DNA of 64,000 bases from Phyto melanocephala (taxonomy: Eukaryota; Arthropoda; Insecta; Diptera; Rhinophoridae), in contig OW799235.1 in NCBI GenBank assembly GCA_941918925.1, forward strand, positions 21,305,201-21,369,200. Direction: 5' to 3'. Each line of letters opens with the position of its first letter. The stretch's first letter is position 1. Under the pieces are notes generated by a model. The model searched no databases. It worked only from the letters and a program-made list of their open reading frames with translations, and had not been told where the DNA came from. Shown piece after piece: positions 23,725 to 35,885 of this stretch. Made by a program: the position numbers and the translations under genes.

Positions 23725-24015
23725 ACAAGTAAGAGCGCTTTATTCGGCCGTGCCGAATCTTATATAACCTTCACAACATGTAGTCATGCAATAACAGTAG
23801 TTTGTATCACAATTCAACCCATATGCAATACGTATGTATGTACAAACATATAAAAAACACACATATATAAAAACATCCCATTGTAAAATTATAAATTTAC
23901 GTATGTATGTTAAAAAAAAAAAAAATTTAAAAACAAAATAAAAAAAATATATAAAAAAAAAATTTAAAAAAAAAATTAAAAAAAAAATTTAAAAAAAATT
24001 TTTTAAAAAAATAAT

Positions 24016-25372
24016 TAATATATATCGCTCATTTGCTGCAAGAACGGCATAACTCAAAATTTTCGATTTTGAGATAAATGCGTTTTAAGTGTTTAATTAA
24101 CTATAGCTCTGAAGAAAAATGAATAAATGTAAATATTTTGCTATTATCTTATAAATTAACCTATATTTAATATATATGTATAGAAAAAAGTAGAGTAATA
24201 AATTTTTAATAATTGTTTTTAGATGGAAAATTGTTTTTACTTTGAGTTATGACGTTATTGCTGCTAAAGTTCATTGATAGTAGTGTAGTTAACTAAAATG
24301 TGTCTTTTTTAATGAGAAAAAAAACTTTTTTTATTTAAGTTTTATTTCAAGTCTTCTTAACTAAAAAATTTGAAAGCAGAAAAAAAAAATTAATTTCAAT
24401 TAAATATTTTTTAAAGTTAAAATTAAAATATATTGAATACGATCGGAGATATCTAGAGCGTTTTGAAAAAAAAAGATTACAAACACGTACTTAACCCTCA
24501 TCTTTCTTAAAAAAAAGGCATTGTTGTTATGACGAGGACCCCTTATACCTCCAATACGCACGTAGCGGCATTTCGGCTCGACAAATTCCATAGATTTTGC
24601 AATAAATTGTCGTTGCTTATCAATGTCTCCAATAGACCAATATAATGCAAACAATAGCTGTCTATCCTCCTCGCTAAAATTTATAAAACATTCATACCTG
24701 CAAGTTTCAGCACATGTCGCTTTAATTTGTCTTGCAGTTTTACATTTGCATTATTTTGAAGAAATATTGTTTTTTCTAGCAATAAGGACTTATTTTGAGT
24801 TATTGCAATAATTTTAGTTTTAACGTCTAAAAATTTGTCGTCAATAATGACACATTGCTTAATAATTTAAAATGCTGACTTCTTATCAACATGTTTATTA
24901 GTAACAATAACGTTATAAGTAAAAATAATTTAGTTTATGATAAATATTTTTCCAAAAATAATGGCATATTTTGTGTTATAGCTACTTATAATCAGACGAT
25001 TTTTTTTCAACAAAACTGTCACAACACAAAATATGCGAGTATATAAGAATTTTTACTACATAAAATACATTTTACCTTTGCACTTATAAAGGCACAACGT
25101 AAATTATGTCGCTATTTTCGAAAACAAAACGATGTTCACACCTTAAGGACAGTGGCGTAACTAACGATGTGTCGTTGTTGTGAGTAAAAGAAGAGCGAAA
25201 CATAGGAATAGAAATAACGGCATATACTCGTCTCACACGTTCTGAATATAAGATATCAAAATGAGTATTTTACACAAAATAGAATATCATATTGCCAATA
25301 TTTCTGTATTATTAACTCAAAAATCCCGAATTTTGAGTTATGCCGTTCTTGCAGCAAATAAGCGATATAATA
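24016..25372. mobile_element. Unclassified TIR DNA transposon, ~1.36 kb
   Basis: The left end ATATATCGCTCATTTGCTGC continues into AAGAACGGCATAACTCAAAA. The right end is the inverted complement (TTTTGAGTTATGCCGTTCTT then GCAGCAAATAAGCGATAT) with about one mismatch in 40. Related words (GAGTTATGACGTTATTGCTGC at 24243) recur internally. It carries the transposase-like fragment at 24400-24735 and is inserted in the A-rich core of a Helentron. The target duplication is unclear because the flanks are A+T-rich. Confidence 0.7.
24400..24735 (-). pseudogene. Fragment of an unclassified insect transposase-like protein
   Basis: The frame reads KATCAETCRYECFINFSEED, then QLLFALYWSIGDIDKQRQFI and later AFFLRK..VKYVFVIFF.NALDISDR. 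I recall this order of motifs (C-x3-C, 'FW/YW..GD..KQR.FI', a basic segment, then 'VCK.FF..TL.ISDR') as the N-terminal region of a family of uncharacterised insect transposon proteins. There is no start codon in the right place and no catalytic domain downstream, so this is a remnant in a deletion derivative. The superfamily cannot be assigned here. Being enclosed in the TIRs at 24016-25372 supports a transposon origin. Confidence 0.55.
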
Positions 25373-25544
25373 AATATAAAACAAAAAAAAAAAAAAATAA
25401 TAAAAAAAAAAAAAAAAAAATCGACTCCCCTATTCATAAGCTTTCAGAAAATATATACTTTATGGGGTCGGAAATGAAAATTGTAGAAATTTCACACGGA
25501 ATGACAAACCTATATATACCCTTTTTCACTCTGTGAAGGGTATA

Positions 25545-27426
25545 AAAAAAAACTATCTCCAAACTGCGAGTACTTGATGAATAAATATGCCTTGTGTTCT
25601 AATGTACTTGACTTTTATACTATGATTTACCGTTTCTTTATTTCATTGTCACCTTTTGTTTTGATATTTTACTTTAGTTAAAAATACTATTAGACCTGTA
25701 GAAAAAAATTTTTTCGAGTGAAAAATAATTTATTTTAGTGAGAATAATATTTTGTTTTCTCTTATTTTATTTATTTATGATTACACTAAAACACATGTAG
25801 TAATTGAAAGTATTGTAAAATGGAGCACATAACTTCTGGAAGATTGTACGCAGCTCTTAATATATGGGCACAGGTTATATATTGCAAATTGCTGTAACTG
25901 TGTATTATTTTCTTGTTTCAATAACATTTGTATATTATTTTTATTACTAAAAAGGGTTCAATTGGATTAAGCATTGTACTGCATATCAATTCATCTCTCT
26001 CTCTCTCTCTCTTCTGTTCTTATGTTTAGTTCAAATAATCAAAGGATAAATGTATGAGTTTGTATCCTGTCTGCAAAGGTGTCAATATGGTATTTTGTAT
26101 TTATTACGAATTTAAACAATATGTTAATGTCAGTTATGTTTAATGTTTTATAACATTGTGTGTGTGTGTGTGTGTGTGTTTTTAAGAGTTTGGGTGTATG
26201 TGCTTTGTTTTTTTTATTTTATTCAATTTATAATATTCATCCCCTTATCACAGATCAGTATCAATGTTCGAGTCAATTATGTGTTTAAAATATGATACGT
26301 TTCAATTTGACAGTTTAATTTGTTGGTGTATGTTTTTGTATTTGCTTGTTTGTTGTTTTTTCAACGCTTGTAAATTTGTTATTGCGTACTTGTTATCTGT
26401 CTATAAGTATGACTCCTGATAATAAGGATTGATATTTATACGCTTTATTAATTTGATTATCTAAGAAGCATGTTAACTTTTTGAATGTTAAATGTATTGA
26501 AAGAATAAGTTTATAAATGATGATAATACGTTCAAAAGTTTTATCATTAAGCTTGTGCAGCACATTAAAAGCTTTTTATTTCTGCTTTAATTAAAAGGGA
26601 GAAAAAATTAAAATCATTTAAGTTATTTTGCTGTCGTTCTAATAAATTTTTACTTCCTTTTTTTTAACATTTTTGTTCATTCAACAATTTCCATTAATTT
26701 TTGCCCATTTCTTTTACTGTGTCCTTTGGCCAAAGTTTTGAATTTCTCTTGATTTTATTTCATTTGTCAAATTTCAATAACCAATTAACTTTTTCTATAT
26801 GAAATTAACAAACAAACTGTAAAAAGTGAGGCAAAATGTTTGTCAAAACTTTCAAATTTAGTTCTGTGGTTGACACACACAAAAGGAAATGCACAACATA
26901 AAGAACAACAGCAAACCAAAAAAAAAAAAAAAATGGCCAAATAAGTTTTAAATGTATTAAAAAAAAAGTTTGAAGCCACTTGTACTTGTGCAAAAATATT
27001 TCACGAAAAATAAGTTTTTCTTTTTGTGAAAAATTTTGGTGGTTAATTAAAAATTAAAATAATTTCCACTATGTTCTCTCTATAATTTTTAGTTGCTGCT
27101 TTTTTAATGTTATAATCCAGGTGTAGAATATCATTATCAAAACATAAATAACACAAACTAACACAAAAAATGCATATTGCGAAATGAAAATGAACACAGA
27201 AGTACTTGAATGTAGTTTAGTAAATGCAGTACCGTGCAATGACTACTGATGTTAATATTTTTTAGATAAAATTTAGATTTTTATTAAAAAATATTTCATC
27301 TGTATTGTTTTTTTCCCTAAAATCGTTTAAACCGAAAACTAGTTAATTGTTCGGTTAACATTTTTTTTTATTAATTTTTATTTTTTTACAATTTTTAACT
27401 ACTAAACCTATTTTTTACCTTTTGAA
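25545..27426. other. A+T-rich spacer with (CT)n and (TG)n microsatellites
   Basis: A CT run at 25993-26012 and a TG run at 26157-26180 are present. No coding sequence is supported. The T-rich and TTG-rich texture resembles fly intron sequence. Confidence 0.5.
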
Positions 27427-28443
27427 GGGTGTCTCAGTAAAAATGAACTTTTTAAATTCAGTGTAAATTTTGTCTTTTGTACAAGCGGTAACTCTGGAAT
27501 TTGGCAGCTCTCCACAAGTTTATTACGATTATTGAAAATGGAGTGATTTACGAGAGAACAACGAGTTATAATTTAGAAAATTTATTACAAACATTTTGAA
27601 AATTACTTTGAATAATTTTCTGGCGGGTTAGTGCACCTTATTGTCAAGCAGTCAAAAATTGATCAACAAATTTGAAGAGACTGGGTCGTAAATGGACAGT
27701 AAGACTCCTTTCCATCAACGTATTGGTCGATATATTGAAAACATTGCTTTTCTAAACATGAAAACATCATTCTTAACAACTAAAAAATTTCACGAAGTAT
27801 AACGTAGCGAATTTTGATAAAAAAAGGTCTCTATTTGCATATGTACAAAATTCATACGTACTCAGAAGCTTAAACCAGCAGACCATGAAAAGTGCCAGCA
27901 ATTCTTTCAATGGGTAAAGCAAAGTGAAATCAATACTAATTTTTGCAGAAAGCTATCTTCTCTGATGAAGTGCATTTCCATCTGAATGACTTCGTGAGTA
28001 CAGAGATTTGTTGAATTTAAGGATCAGAAAATCCTAATACATATCATGATAAAAAAATGCCCTTACAAAGACCTTCTGTGCGAATCCTGGTCATGCGGTA
28101 TTAATTGGTGTTATTTTGTTTAGGATAAGTCCGAATTTGCAGTGATATTTCAACTGGATGGTACGGATCTGGAAAACATCTGGAGTAATGAATATTTGGA
28201 ATATGAAATATTCCACTTCTTGCAGTAACTATTTCAATAATCTAAAGAAATTCTGATGCCAACTGGCTACCAAGGTCATGCAATTTAAGGCAGTGATTTT
28301 TTTATTTGGGGTTTTTTGAAATCACAGGCTTGTGCGAACAAACCCCTGAAAAATTTCTTAAATAAATTTGAGACCATTTGAAAAAGACTAATTTAACCGG
28401 GTATTTTTTAAATGTCGATTTTTTTTAATCTCTACTGACACCG
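27427..28443 (+). pseudogene. Decayed mariner-type transposon with transposase relic
   Basis: The ends GGTGTCTCAGTAAAAATGAAC (in parts) and GTCTACTGACACC-like on the complement give short imperfect TIRs about 1 kb apart. Inside, in shifting plus frames, mariner landmarks are legible: an N-terminal 'REQRVI' helix, 'INKFEETG' near 27660, 'AIFSDEVHFHLNDFV' near 27955 (first catalytic D of the 'SDE.HF' motif) and a C-terminal 'GFLKSQAC..KP' at 28300. Stops and frameshifts are numerous, so it is inactive. The copy split across 46-63.8 kb is related. Confidence 0.7.
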
Positions 28444-28937
28444 TTTTAATTTGTGAATTAGCTTGATAATTTTGGTAGAAAATTTTTCATAAAGTATAGT
28501 TACAGAAATATTTAATCAATTAAAGAACGTGTGGTTTAGCGCTACAATGTGCAGTTCTAATATGGATATTTTCATGATATTTAAGTTAATAAGTAACGTT
28601 ATTTACATTATTAATACGTTTATTGAAAAATTATTGTTATTTTCCATAATAAATTGGAAGTAGGCTAGTGAACATGCAATAAACATTTATGTATATATAG
28701 AGCATTTCTAATTTTAAGTTTCTTTGAGGTATTCTCCTAAAACTATTAAACTTAATACTTCTACTACAGCTGTTGCTTTTATATTCTGTTAAATTAAATT
28801 TTTTTAAGAAGTTACGTTAAAAGTTTAATAAAAAATAAATAAACTTTTGACTTACTTTTAAATATATATGTAGAAATGTTTATATGATTATAGGGACATT
28901 TTAATTTCTCACATACGCAATATAATTATGTTGTGGT
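28444..28937. other. A+T-rich spacer
   Basis: Nothing recognised. Confidence 0.4.
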
Positions 28938-29413
28938 AGTTATAAACTAAGAGCAACATACTATGATTTAGTTGTATGATTATGGTTAAAACATATAATG
29001 GTTACCAGTTATCATTATTATGTTTAATTAAAGTATCATGCAATAATCATATATATGATTACAGTTGAAGTCTTAAAACCTTTGCTTTTTCTGTGCCAAA
29101 TTATTTTTTTTTCCTGTATGTCATTATTTTTTTACATTTTCTTGTTGATTCAAATTTTTCAAATTTTTCAAATATTTTTTTAATTTTTTTTAATTTTTGT
29201 GTATTTTTTTGACATATCAAAAATAATAAAAATTTATTCAACAAGAAAAAGAACAGCTGAAATCATAATTATTTTAATAAAAATCATAGCTTGATTGATT
29301 TGTGGTCATACTTTTAACGCACCTTGTTTCCGACAACCAAATATTGTTATAGAAACTATAATATGACCGTCGTTATCATGTCGTAACCATGGTTTTTCTT
29401 TGCGTGATTAAAT
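28938..29413 (-). mobile_element. MITE of the ACCATGGTTACG family, inverted and internally deleted
   Basis: The left end AGAGCAACATACTATGATT and right end ACCATGGTTTTTCTTTGCGTG are those of 15985-16725 in reverse orientation. A second partial end (CAAATATTGTTTTAGAGAAC ... ATGACCGTCATGATC) lies at 29492-29555, implying a tandem or nested partial copy. Confidence 0.6.
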
Positions 29414-29990
29414 GAGACAATTCAAAACAAAGCTTGGTTATTATGACAAAATATATAATGAAGTAAAATAAAAATAACTATGTATTTCTTGATTTCGGCA
29501 ATCAAATATTGTTTTAGAGAACATAATATGACCGTCATGATCTTGTCGTGTATATTTTATCACATGTATATTATTTAAATGCATTTAATGTAAATTATGT
29601 TATTTCTTGGCAAAGTCGACATGTTTGCCATTTTATGTAGGGGGATTTGTAAGCCCGATTGAATATACGTAAGGGTTTACTACTAAAAACTCTTATACTG
29701 CTGTCACTTTTTGACATTTGTGATCAATGTACTTTGAAATATATTATGAAAGATGGCCACGAAATTCGCTACAAAATTATTCAAAATTACAGTCAGCCAT
29801 CAATTGGACTGATGTCTTATCACAAAAAATTCCAAATGTGGTATAAGACAAATTTACAGCAGACCCCAAATATTCCATTCCATATAGAAAAATGTATAGT
29901 TTATATGCTAGTGGAATCACCGTACCCTATTTCTTCTAAATGAAAGTAGTAGCGTAACGGGTATAGAGTAGAATGACCAATTACTTTTTG
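29414..29990. other. A+T-rich segment with an unexplained 94-codon open frame
   Basis: A plus-strand frame at 29659-29943 is open for 94 codons and begins with a hydrophobic stretch (KGLLLKTLILLSLFDIC), but it starts at TTG, not ATG. I recognise no family. It precedes a mariner fragment, so it may be element debris. Confidence 0.3.
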
Positions 29991-30190
29991 CTTGTAAATA
30001 TGGTTGACATTGATCCTGCCGACATGCGGTTTCTGCAGGATGGCGCTACTTGCCATATGATGATCGCAACCATAGATTTATTTAAACTAAAATTTGACGA
30101 CAAATTGTTATTGATAAATGAACTACCAATTCGCCTGCAAGGTAGTGTGATTGGACACCTTACCATTGTTTTCTGTGATAGTTCCTAACG
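29991..30190 (+). pseudogene. Mariner transposase fragment (second catalytic D region)
   Basis: The frame contains DMRFLQDGATCHMMIATIDL, matching the mariner 'W.QQDGA.CHTA..T..LL' motif that holds the second catalytic aspartate. It then continues into a degraded 'RLQGS...' that stands where 'WPPRSCDLTPLD' is expected. Only about 65 codons are intact. No TIRs were seen. Confidence 0.7.
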
Positions 30191-31385
30191 TACATAGCCA
30201 TGGTGGCCATATGCTGGAAATCATTTTCAAATGTTAATGTCATGTATAAATCTAGAACAAGTTTTTATTAAAATTCTCTTAAAATTTGCAGAATTATTTC
30301 TATAATTACCTTCCTAGGATTTTGTTAATGTTGTATCTTGTTTTTAAACACAAACTCCTGCATATCATAAAATGTCACTTTACAATTTTTAACATATCAA
30401 ACATTATTTGCTTTAGGATCAAATATTTTTTTGATAACCCTCAAAGAATTCACTTAGAAAACTATATGATAATAATAAAGTAAAGTGAAATATCTAAATT
30501 AAATCCACTTGAAAAATTAAGGGTAATTTGAATTTTGGTTTAAGAAGTAAAATTTAAATTCAATTACACTCTCGAAGGAAATTTATCTTTGTGGCATAAA
30601 AAATAGTACTCGGTCTTTTCTAATTTTTTTTTAAATGTCAAACTTAATGTATTTTAAATTAAAAAATTTTTTTTCTTCGAATTCGATTTGAACATAAAAT
30701 TTTTCTTACTAATTTAAAAATAGAGACCTACAAAGTGGACCTCATATATATTGCCTTCTACAAGCACTATTTGAAGAATAGAAATATGATTTCATCTTTG
30801 CATTAGTTCTGAGTAATATTTTTGGTAATGCTTTTTGTGCTGGGTACATGTACTTTTACAAATTGTCTATGTAAAAGTTTTAGTAACAAAGGCGTTTAAA
30901 CGCACAAAGTAACCACTAAATACCAATGCAAGTTTTCAGTTTTTAAAAGCACGCATACAAACAGATAAATATACAGGCATAGCAACACTCCTACCTTGTC
31001 TAAAGCCACCACTACGGCAACAGAATGCATTAGCAGTAGTGTTTGCTTTTACTTCTTTTGTGTTGTTTCCCCTAAATTCTTGGTGGTGTTTTATTGCTTG
31101 TAAATTTGTAAAGCAATATTAGTTTGTTTTAATGAAAGAAAATCCTATAAAATAGCTAAGTGGTTTTTGATAATATCCAAAAAGCATCTGACAACATTTG
31201 TATAATTACAACATATTTTTGGATTTAAGTATAATTTTTAAATGTAGTAAAATGGATATGTTTACTACTTACAGATTTTAAGCTAGGTTATCTTCTGAAT
31301 TACACAAAGGCTATCACATTTAAAATGTCTTGTATGTTAGTCTGAGCTAAAGTTGGACTTAATTAAATACCTTTTTTAAGAAAGA
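30191..31385. other. A+T-rich spacer, no gene seen
   Basis: No supported coding region; sequence style as in introns. Confidence 0.4.
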
Positions 31386-31389
31386 AAAA

Positions 31390-32460
31390 AAGCATTTAAT
31401 GGACATGAATATTGAAAAATTTGTCGTCAACATGAAGCCGTCAAAATAAAAAGTCCAGAGAAATGTCCTCTTGGAGTACTTAATTACACTCGTACAATTT
31501 GAGCTGAAGTTTTGTGTGATCCTCTTACTGCCATTCTTAAAAAGTCTCTTCATTTAGGTTATTTACAACTTGAAAGAAAGAAATCGTATGTAATTCGTTT
31601 ATACCTAGTTCAAAGTAAACAGGCGCTACCAACATAATTAGATCGTGGTAGACTAAACGTAGGAATATATAAAGTGTGAATGACATTGGTGACCTCAGTC
31701 TAACAAAGATAATGGCGAATACGAAGCACTCTGGGATTAAGATTGTCGGCAAAGCGAAATAAGTTTTTACTGCAAATAAAAAGCTTGTAGTAAAGCGGGA
31801 CTCAGGGCAGGAAATAATGCCAATTGGTAGCCCAAAACTTACTGGAAAGTGAAAGACCCAATAAAGTAGTGGTCTGCTTTAATATTTTCTCTACGCATCT
31901 GAAATATCAAACTAGAGGGTAATTGCTAAACTGAATGCTACTTTCTTCATAAAATCTTATCTTTTAGCCTATTACATCAAATACCATCCCTTTTATCTAC
32001 ATGTCAACCATATATCTAGAAATATGGTTCGACAACAACTAATAATTTAGAACTTATCACTGCTTTAAATTATGCTTTTATAAACAATATGCAAAACTGA
32101 CGTAATATATACAGACCTCGGTAAAGCTTTTGACAAAGTAAATCTATTCAAATTGTTGATTATTGGATTTATTAGTACAGTCTTTAAATAAGGATATAAG
32201 TAAAGTTCGGGTATATTGCTTCTGGTATTCCTTAAGAAAATCATCTGGTTCAATTATTGCTTACTTTTTTTTTTTAAATGATCTATCTGTCATTTCGTAT
32301 TTGAAAATACTTAATATGCTAATAATGTTAAAATATTTATATTTTTAAAGATTCTTTGCTGTCAGATTAAAAAACTTTCTCAATGGATTTAAATGTAAAA
32401 AAATGCAATCATATATCATTCCACAGTATAAATAAATTCGACTATTTTTTAATTATACTA
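31390..32460 (+). pseudogene. LINE (Jockey-like) reverse transcriptase relic
   Basis: Successive plus-strand frames carry RT landmarks in the correct order: 'LGVLNYTRTI.AEVLCDPLTA' (31470), 'ILKKSLHLGY...KKSYVI' (31530), 'AKLNAT' (31925), 'IYTDLGKAFDKVN' (32105, the RT motif with the first catalytic D), 'FFLNDLSVISYLKIL.M' (32255, just before the degraded 'YADD') and a 'L..W...N..K....SF' tail. Many frameshifts and stops separate them. It appears to be the same family as 20540-21285 but the upstream half. Confidence 0.7.
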
Positions 32461-32508
32461 ACTGGAAAAAGCTGGAAAAAGTATTACTGATCTTGATATT
32501 TGGCTATA

Positions 32509-32830
32509 TCACAGGCTTGTGATCTGCCTGGAGGTCCTGCTTTTGATAGTCCCTAACGGGACTGCAACTGCACTTGCATTAGAGATATTTAAAGCAGATC
32601 CTATGCTGGCTAGCTCATCTGCCCTTTTGTTACCACAGTGGCCCTTATGTGCAGGGACCCAAACTAGAGTAGCGTTAGTCCGTTGACCAAGCCTTGATAG
32701 TTCTTCTCTACATTGGCCAATTAAATTAGACGTAGTAATGTATGACCTGAGTGACAGGAGTGCCACCTGACTGTCGACAAATATACCAATATTACCCTGT
32801 ACTATACTATTAGATGGAATTCATATGTGC
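32509..32830 (-). pseudogene. LINE RNase H domain fragment
   Basis: The frame reads GIFVDSQVALLSLRSY, then CREELSRL, LVWVPAHKGHCGNKRADELA. These are the 'DSQAAL', 'V.W.P.H.G..GNE.AD.LA' motifs of the RNase H domain carried by I/LOA/R1-type non-LTR elements. The 'GNKRAD' motif keeps the catalytic Asp. It is bounded by unrelated sequence on both sides and has no RT attached. It is a different LINE from the plus-strand relic next to it. Confidence 0.8.
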
Positions 32831-33100
32831 TACCACTATATATATTTTTAACTTTTGCACCAATTTGTTCAGGATTTGTTTTATGGAATCCTAAATGTAG
32901 CCTGCTAATGGTCTTATGCAACTCGCAGATAAGTTTTACCTTAATTCTCCAAGTAGAAGATTTTTTGTCAGCTACATAAGTTTATATTTCTAAAAGGTTA
33001 GGCCTGGTACTGTTTTAATTTGTGATATAAGTTGATCAACTTTAGTCATTTCACACGAAGCATTTGACACACAGATATCATTTTTAAAATTACAATAAAA

Positions 33101-33860
33101 ACAAGTAAGAGCGCTATATTTGCCCGTGCCGAATCTTATATACCCTTCACAACGTGTAGTCATGCAATAACAGTAGTTTGTGTCACCATTCATCCCATAT
33201 GAAATACGTACATATATATTAAAACATACACATATAAAATTATAAATTCACGTATGTATGTTAAAAAAAACAAAAAAAAAAATAAAATGTAAAAAAAAAT
33301 TAAAAAAAAAAATTATTATACATATAATATATATAAAACAAAAAAAAAATAAAAAAAAATAAAAAAAAATAATAATAAAAATATAAATAATATATTAAAT
33401 AAAAAATAAAAAAAAAATTAAAAAAAAAATTTAAAAAAAATTTTTTTTTGGCTCAGCTGGGATTCGATGCCACGTTTTCTCTAACCAGTATACACGTTTG
33501 TATGTATGTATGTTGTTGTTGTAATGTTGTTTTTGTGGAAAAAAAATCGAGGCGGTCGTGGGTTTTTGCTCATATCTTAGTTGTTTATGTACCGATGTTT
33601 CTGATTTTCAATACCGATCTACTCCCGAATATTTCTGATATTTTAATACCTTACGCGGGTCCAACCTATGTCGGGGGGCTTCAAAAGCTGATTTCAACAT
33701 ACACACGGACAGACTGACATACTGACGGAGCTTAATCGACTCCCCTATTCATAAGCTTTCAGAAAATATATACTTTATGGGGTCGGAAATGAAAATTGTA
33801 GAAATTTCACACGGAATGACAAACCTATATATACCCTTTTGCACTGTGTGAAGGGTATAA
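33101..33860 (-). mobile_element. DINE-1/Helentron-like element (type A), nearly complete
   Basis: This is the best short copy. The 3' end (ACAAGTAAGAGCGCT, hairpin) is at the left, then CGTGTAGTCATGCAATAACAG, an A-rich core, GGCTCAGCTGGGATTCGATGCC, GGTCCAACCTATGTCGGGG, one or two octamers, CGACTCCCCTATTCATAAGC, TTATGGGGTCGGAAATG, and the 5' end ACCCTTTTGCACTGTGTG. About 760 bp, non-coding. Confidence 0.85.
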
Positions 33861-35105
33861 AAAAGAAAAATAAGCTCTTACTTTGACTTTCGTACGAAAT
33901 TCATTATTTCATGCAAGATAAAATGTTGCTTTAATGTTGACAGAAACATTTCATATCTTTTTTACGTTATAATAATACATTATTAATATATTAATACATT
34001 ATTCCATAAGTATAACTTACGAATCTTTTTATATAGAGTTTGAACAGAATACCAGGCCTTAGATAAAAATGTGACCGGGAAAGTAACGTTACACCCAAAA
34101 AAAAATTTATAAAAGTTTTTTTTTTTTTTCCAATTTTTTTACTAACGCACATTCAACAATAATTTAAAAACCACTTCCATTGTTTTGCGTAAATTTAGAA
34201 ACAAAAGTTATTCAAAAAAATAAATTAAAATCTACAGTCAAATTTTTTAGTTTTACCCCAGTCCAATTTTTAGTTCATACAAAGCTTTGGGATGTTTTGA
34301 TTTTTATTCGGAACTCCTTAAGAGCAAATAGAATAGCTTAAGTAGAAATATAAAAGTTATATTATTGGCAATAAGTTTGTGGAAATGATTTCGTTAATTT
34401 GGTTTCTTTCTGGAGTATGTCACGACCAGGTTTTTTAAATTATTTACATAAGCGTACATGTGTATGTATGTGTAAGCAATAAAAAAACAATGGCATGTAT
34501 TAGTAATATTTTTATTATTAGCTCTATGATTGTAAATGAAAAGAAAAAAATCCATTGATAAATTCGATTTTCAAAATTAAAATTTTTCAATATTTTACAA
34601 AAATTATTTTTTTTGCAGCTTCACTTTATCGGGAATAAATCTAATTTTAATCCATACATTTTCATGCAATACGATTTGTTCATTTCTTATATGTGTATCT
34701 TTAAGATCAGGTACAAAAACTGGTAATTGTTTGTGGCTTTCAATTTTTTTAATTTGTAGAATTTAAAAATCGTATTATTGTTGCCTAATAACTGATGGCT
34801 AATCAGAAAATAATATTTCAAAGACTTAAAGCTGGCGTTATTTAAAGTCTTTTGACGGATTATTATACAAAACCTAGTACGTCGTTCCAAAGTTACGACA
34901 ATATGTATTGAGCAGGCTCTTCAGAAAACTTAAATTTTACAAAAAAAAAAAAAAATAATAAAAATTAAAGAAAACTAAAATTAAACAAAATAGAATTTGA
35001 AATAATGATGACTTGCAGTTAGTTGACTATAACGGATCAAAGAAAATTATGTAAATTTTTGTTTAATCGACCTTTTTAATGTATTATATTTTTGAATAAA
35101 TATCA
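33861..35105. other. A+T-rich spacer, no gene seen
   Basis: Nothing recognised apart from homopolymer tracts. Confidence 0.4.
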
Positions 35106-35191
35106 TAAATTCGGGCTTTCAAGGTCATACGTTTCATTATTTTAAAATAAAATAAAAGATTATTTATTTCATTTTATAATCCGACGTTTCG

Positions 35192-35611
35192 TTGGTCATA
35201 ATTGCACACAGACCTAACAAAACAATAGAACATTTATTTACACAAATAAAAACTAAGATTGCGAAAAGAGAACAGAGCAATGTGGTATATGAAATAAAGT
35301 GCGAGGGTAATGAAGACGGAGTTTGCGGCAAAGTATACGTTGGTACAACAAAAAGAAGTTTAGGTGTAAGAATAGACGAACACAAGACAGACATAAGAAA
35401 AGGAAAACAATCAACCGCGTTATCACAACATTGTATTGAAAATAAACATAAAGCTAATTTTGACAAGGTGAAAATATTGGACAAGGAGAAAAAAGAGAAC
35501 AAGAGATATACATTGGAGAGTTTGAGAATACAACAAAGATCAGAGCGTGCAATAAATACCAAGGAAGATAAGGACAACATTAACGCAAATTACACCGCAG
35601 TTTTAGTTTAA
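35192..35611 (+). pseudogene. GIY-YIG endonuclease domain of Penelope-like ORF
   Basis: The 139-codon frame starts inside the element (TTG at 35192, no true ATG) and contains the nuclease domain: VVYEIKC with C-x(n)-C around residues 35-46, KVYVGTTKRSLGVRIDEHK (residues 47-65), where YVG is the second half of the GIY-YIG signature and R and H are the usual conserved residues, then STALSQHCIENKH (72-84) and a terminal ESLRIQ with the catalytic Glu (about 109). In complete Penelope proteins this follows the RT. It would nick DNA for target-primed reverse transcription. The domain itself has no internal stop. The antisense open frame at 35164-35580 is a shadow. Confidence 0.85.
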
Positions 35612-35843
35612 TGATGACGATTGTTTAAGTAATTGGCTGTGATATTTTTATTATATTTTTACATTTTCTAATTTATTAAGTTTGTGTTTTGTGTCTTGTC
35701 CACTTTATACTCACCTGTGATATTTTAAAAAATGTTAAATTATTTAAAAACCAATTGTTTAATTTAAACTCTTAACTAATTTTAATAATTCTATCTTATT
35801 TTAATTTTGTATGTATGTGTTGCCAGATTGATTTTAATAAATG

Positions 35844-35885
35844 AATCCCTGAAGAAGTTGGAAAATACCAACGAAACGTCGGATT
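35844..35885 (+). ncRNA. Hammerhead ribozyme motif (Penelope type)
   Basis: In order: stem I strand AATCC (35844-35848), core CTGAAGA (35849-35855), stem II GTTGG/CCAAC around a short loop (35857-35872), GAAA (35873-35876), a minimal ACGT stem III, the cleavage triplet GTC (35878-35880), and the stem I partner GGATT (35881-35885). All conserved core positions of a hammerhead are present, and stem I pairs perfectly. The self-complementary ACGT suggests activity as a dimer, as described for Penelope-like elements. Its inverted partner at 35181-35196 keeps only the 3' part. Confidence 0.85.

Larger units (their letters stand above)
23725..25544 (-). mobile_element. DINE-1/Helentron-like element (type A) split by a TIR transposon
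   Basis: The 3' end ACAAGTAAGAGCGCT and hairpin TTCGGCCGTGCCGAA lie at the left. The A-rich core is followed by the insertion at 24016-25372. The right part has GACTCCCCTATTCATAAGC, TTATGGGGTCGGAAATG and the 5' end CCCTTTTTCACTCTGTGAAGGG at 25521-25544, with the subterminal inverted motif TATACCCTT/GAAGGGTATA. Confidence 0.8.

Noticed and set aside
29659..29943. Secreted small protein with a hydrophobic start
   Set aside because: It begins at TTG, lacks a plausible ATG and lies next to mariner debris; not supportable as a gene.
35164..35580. 138-codon minus-strand ORF
   Set aside because: Antisense shadow of the GIY-YIG nuclease frame.
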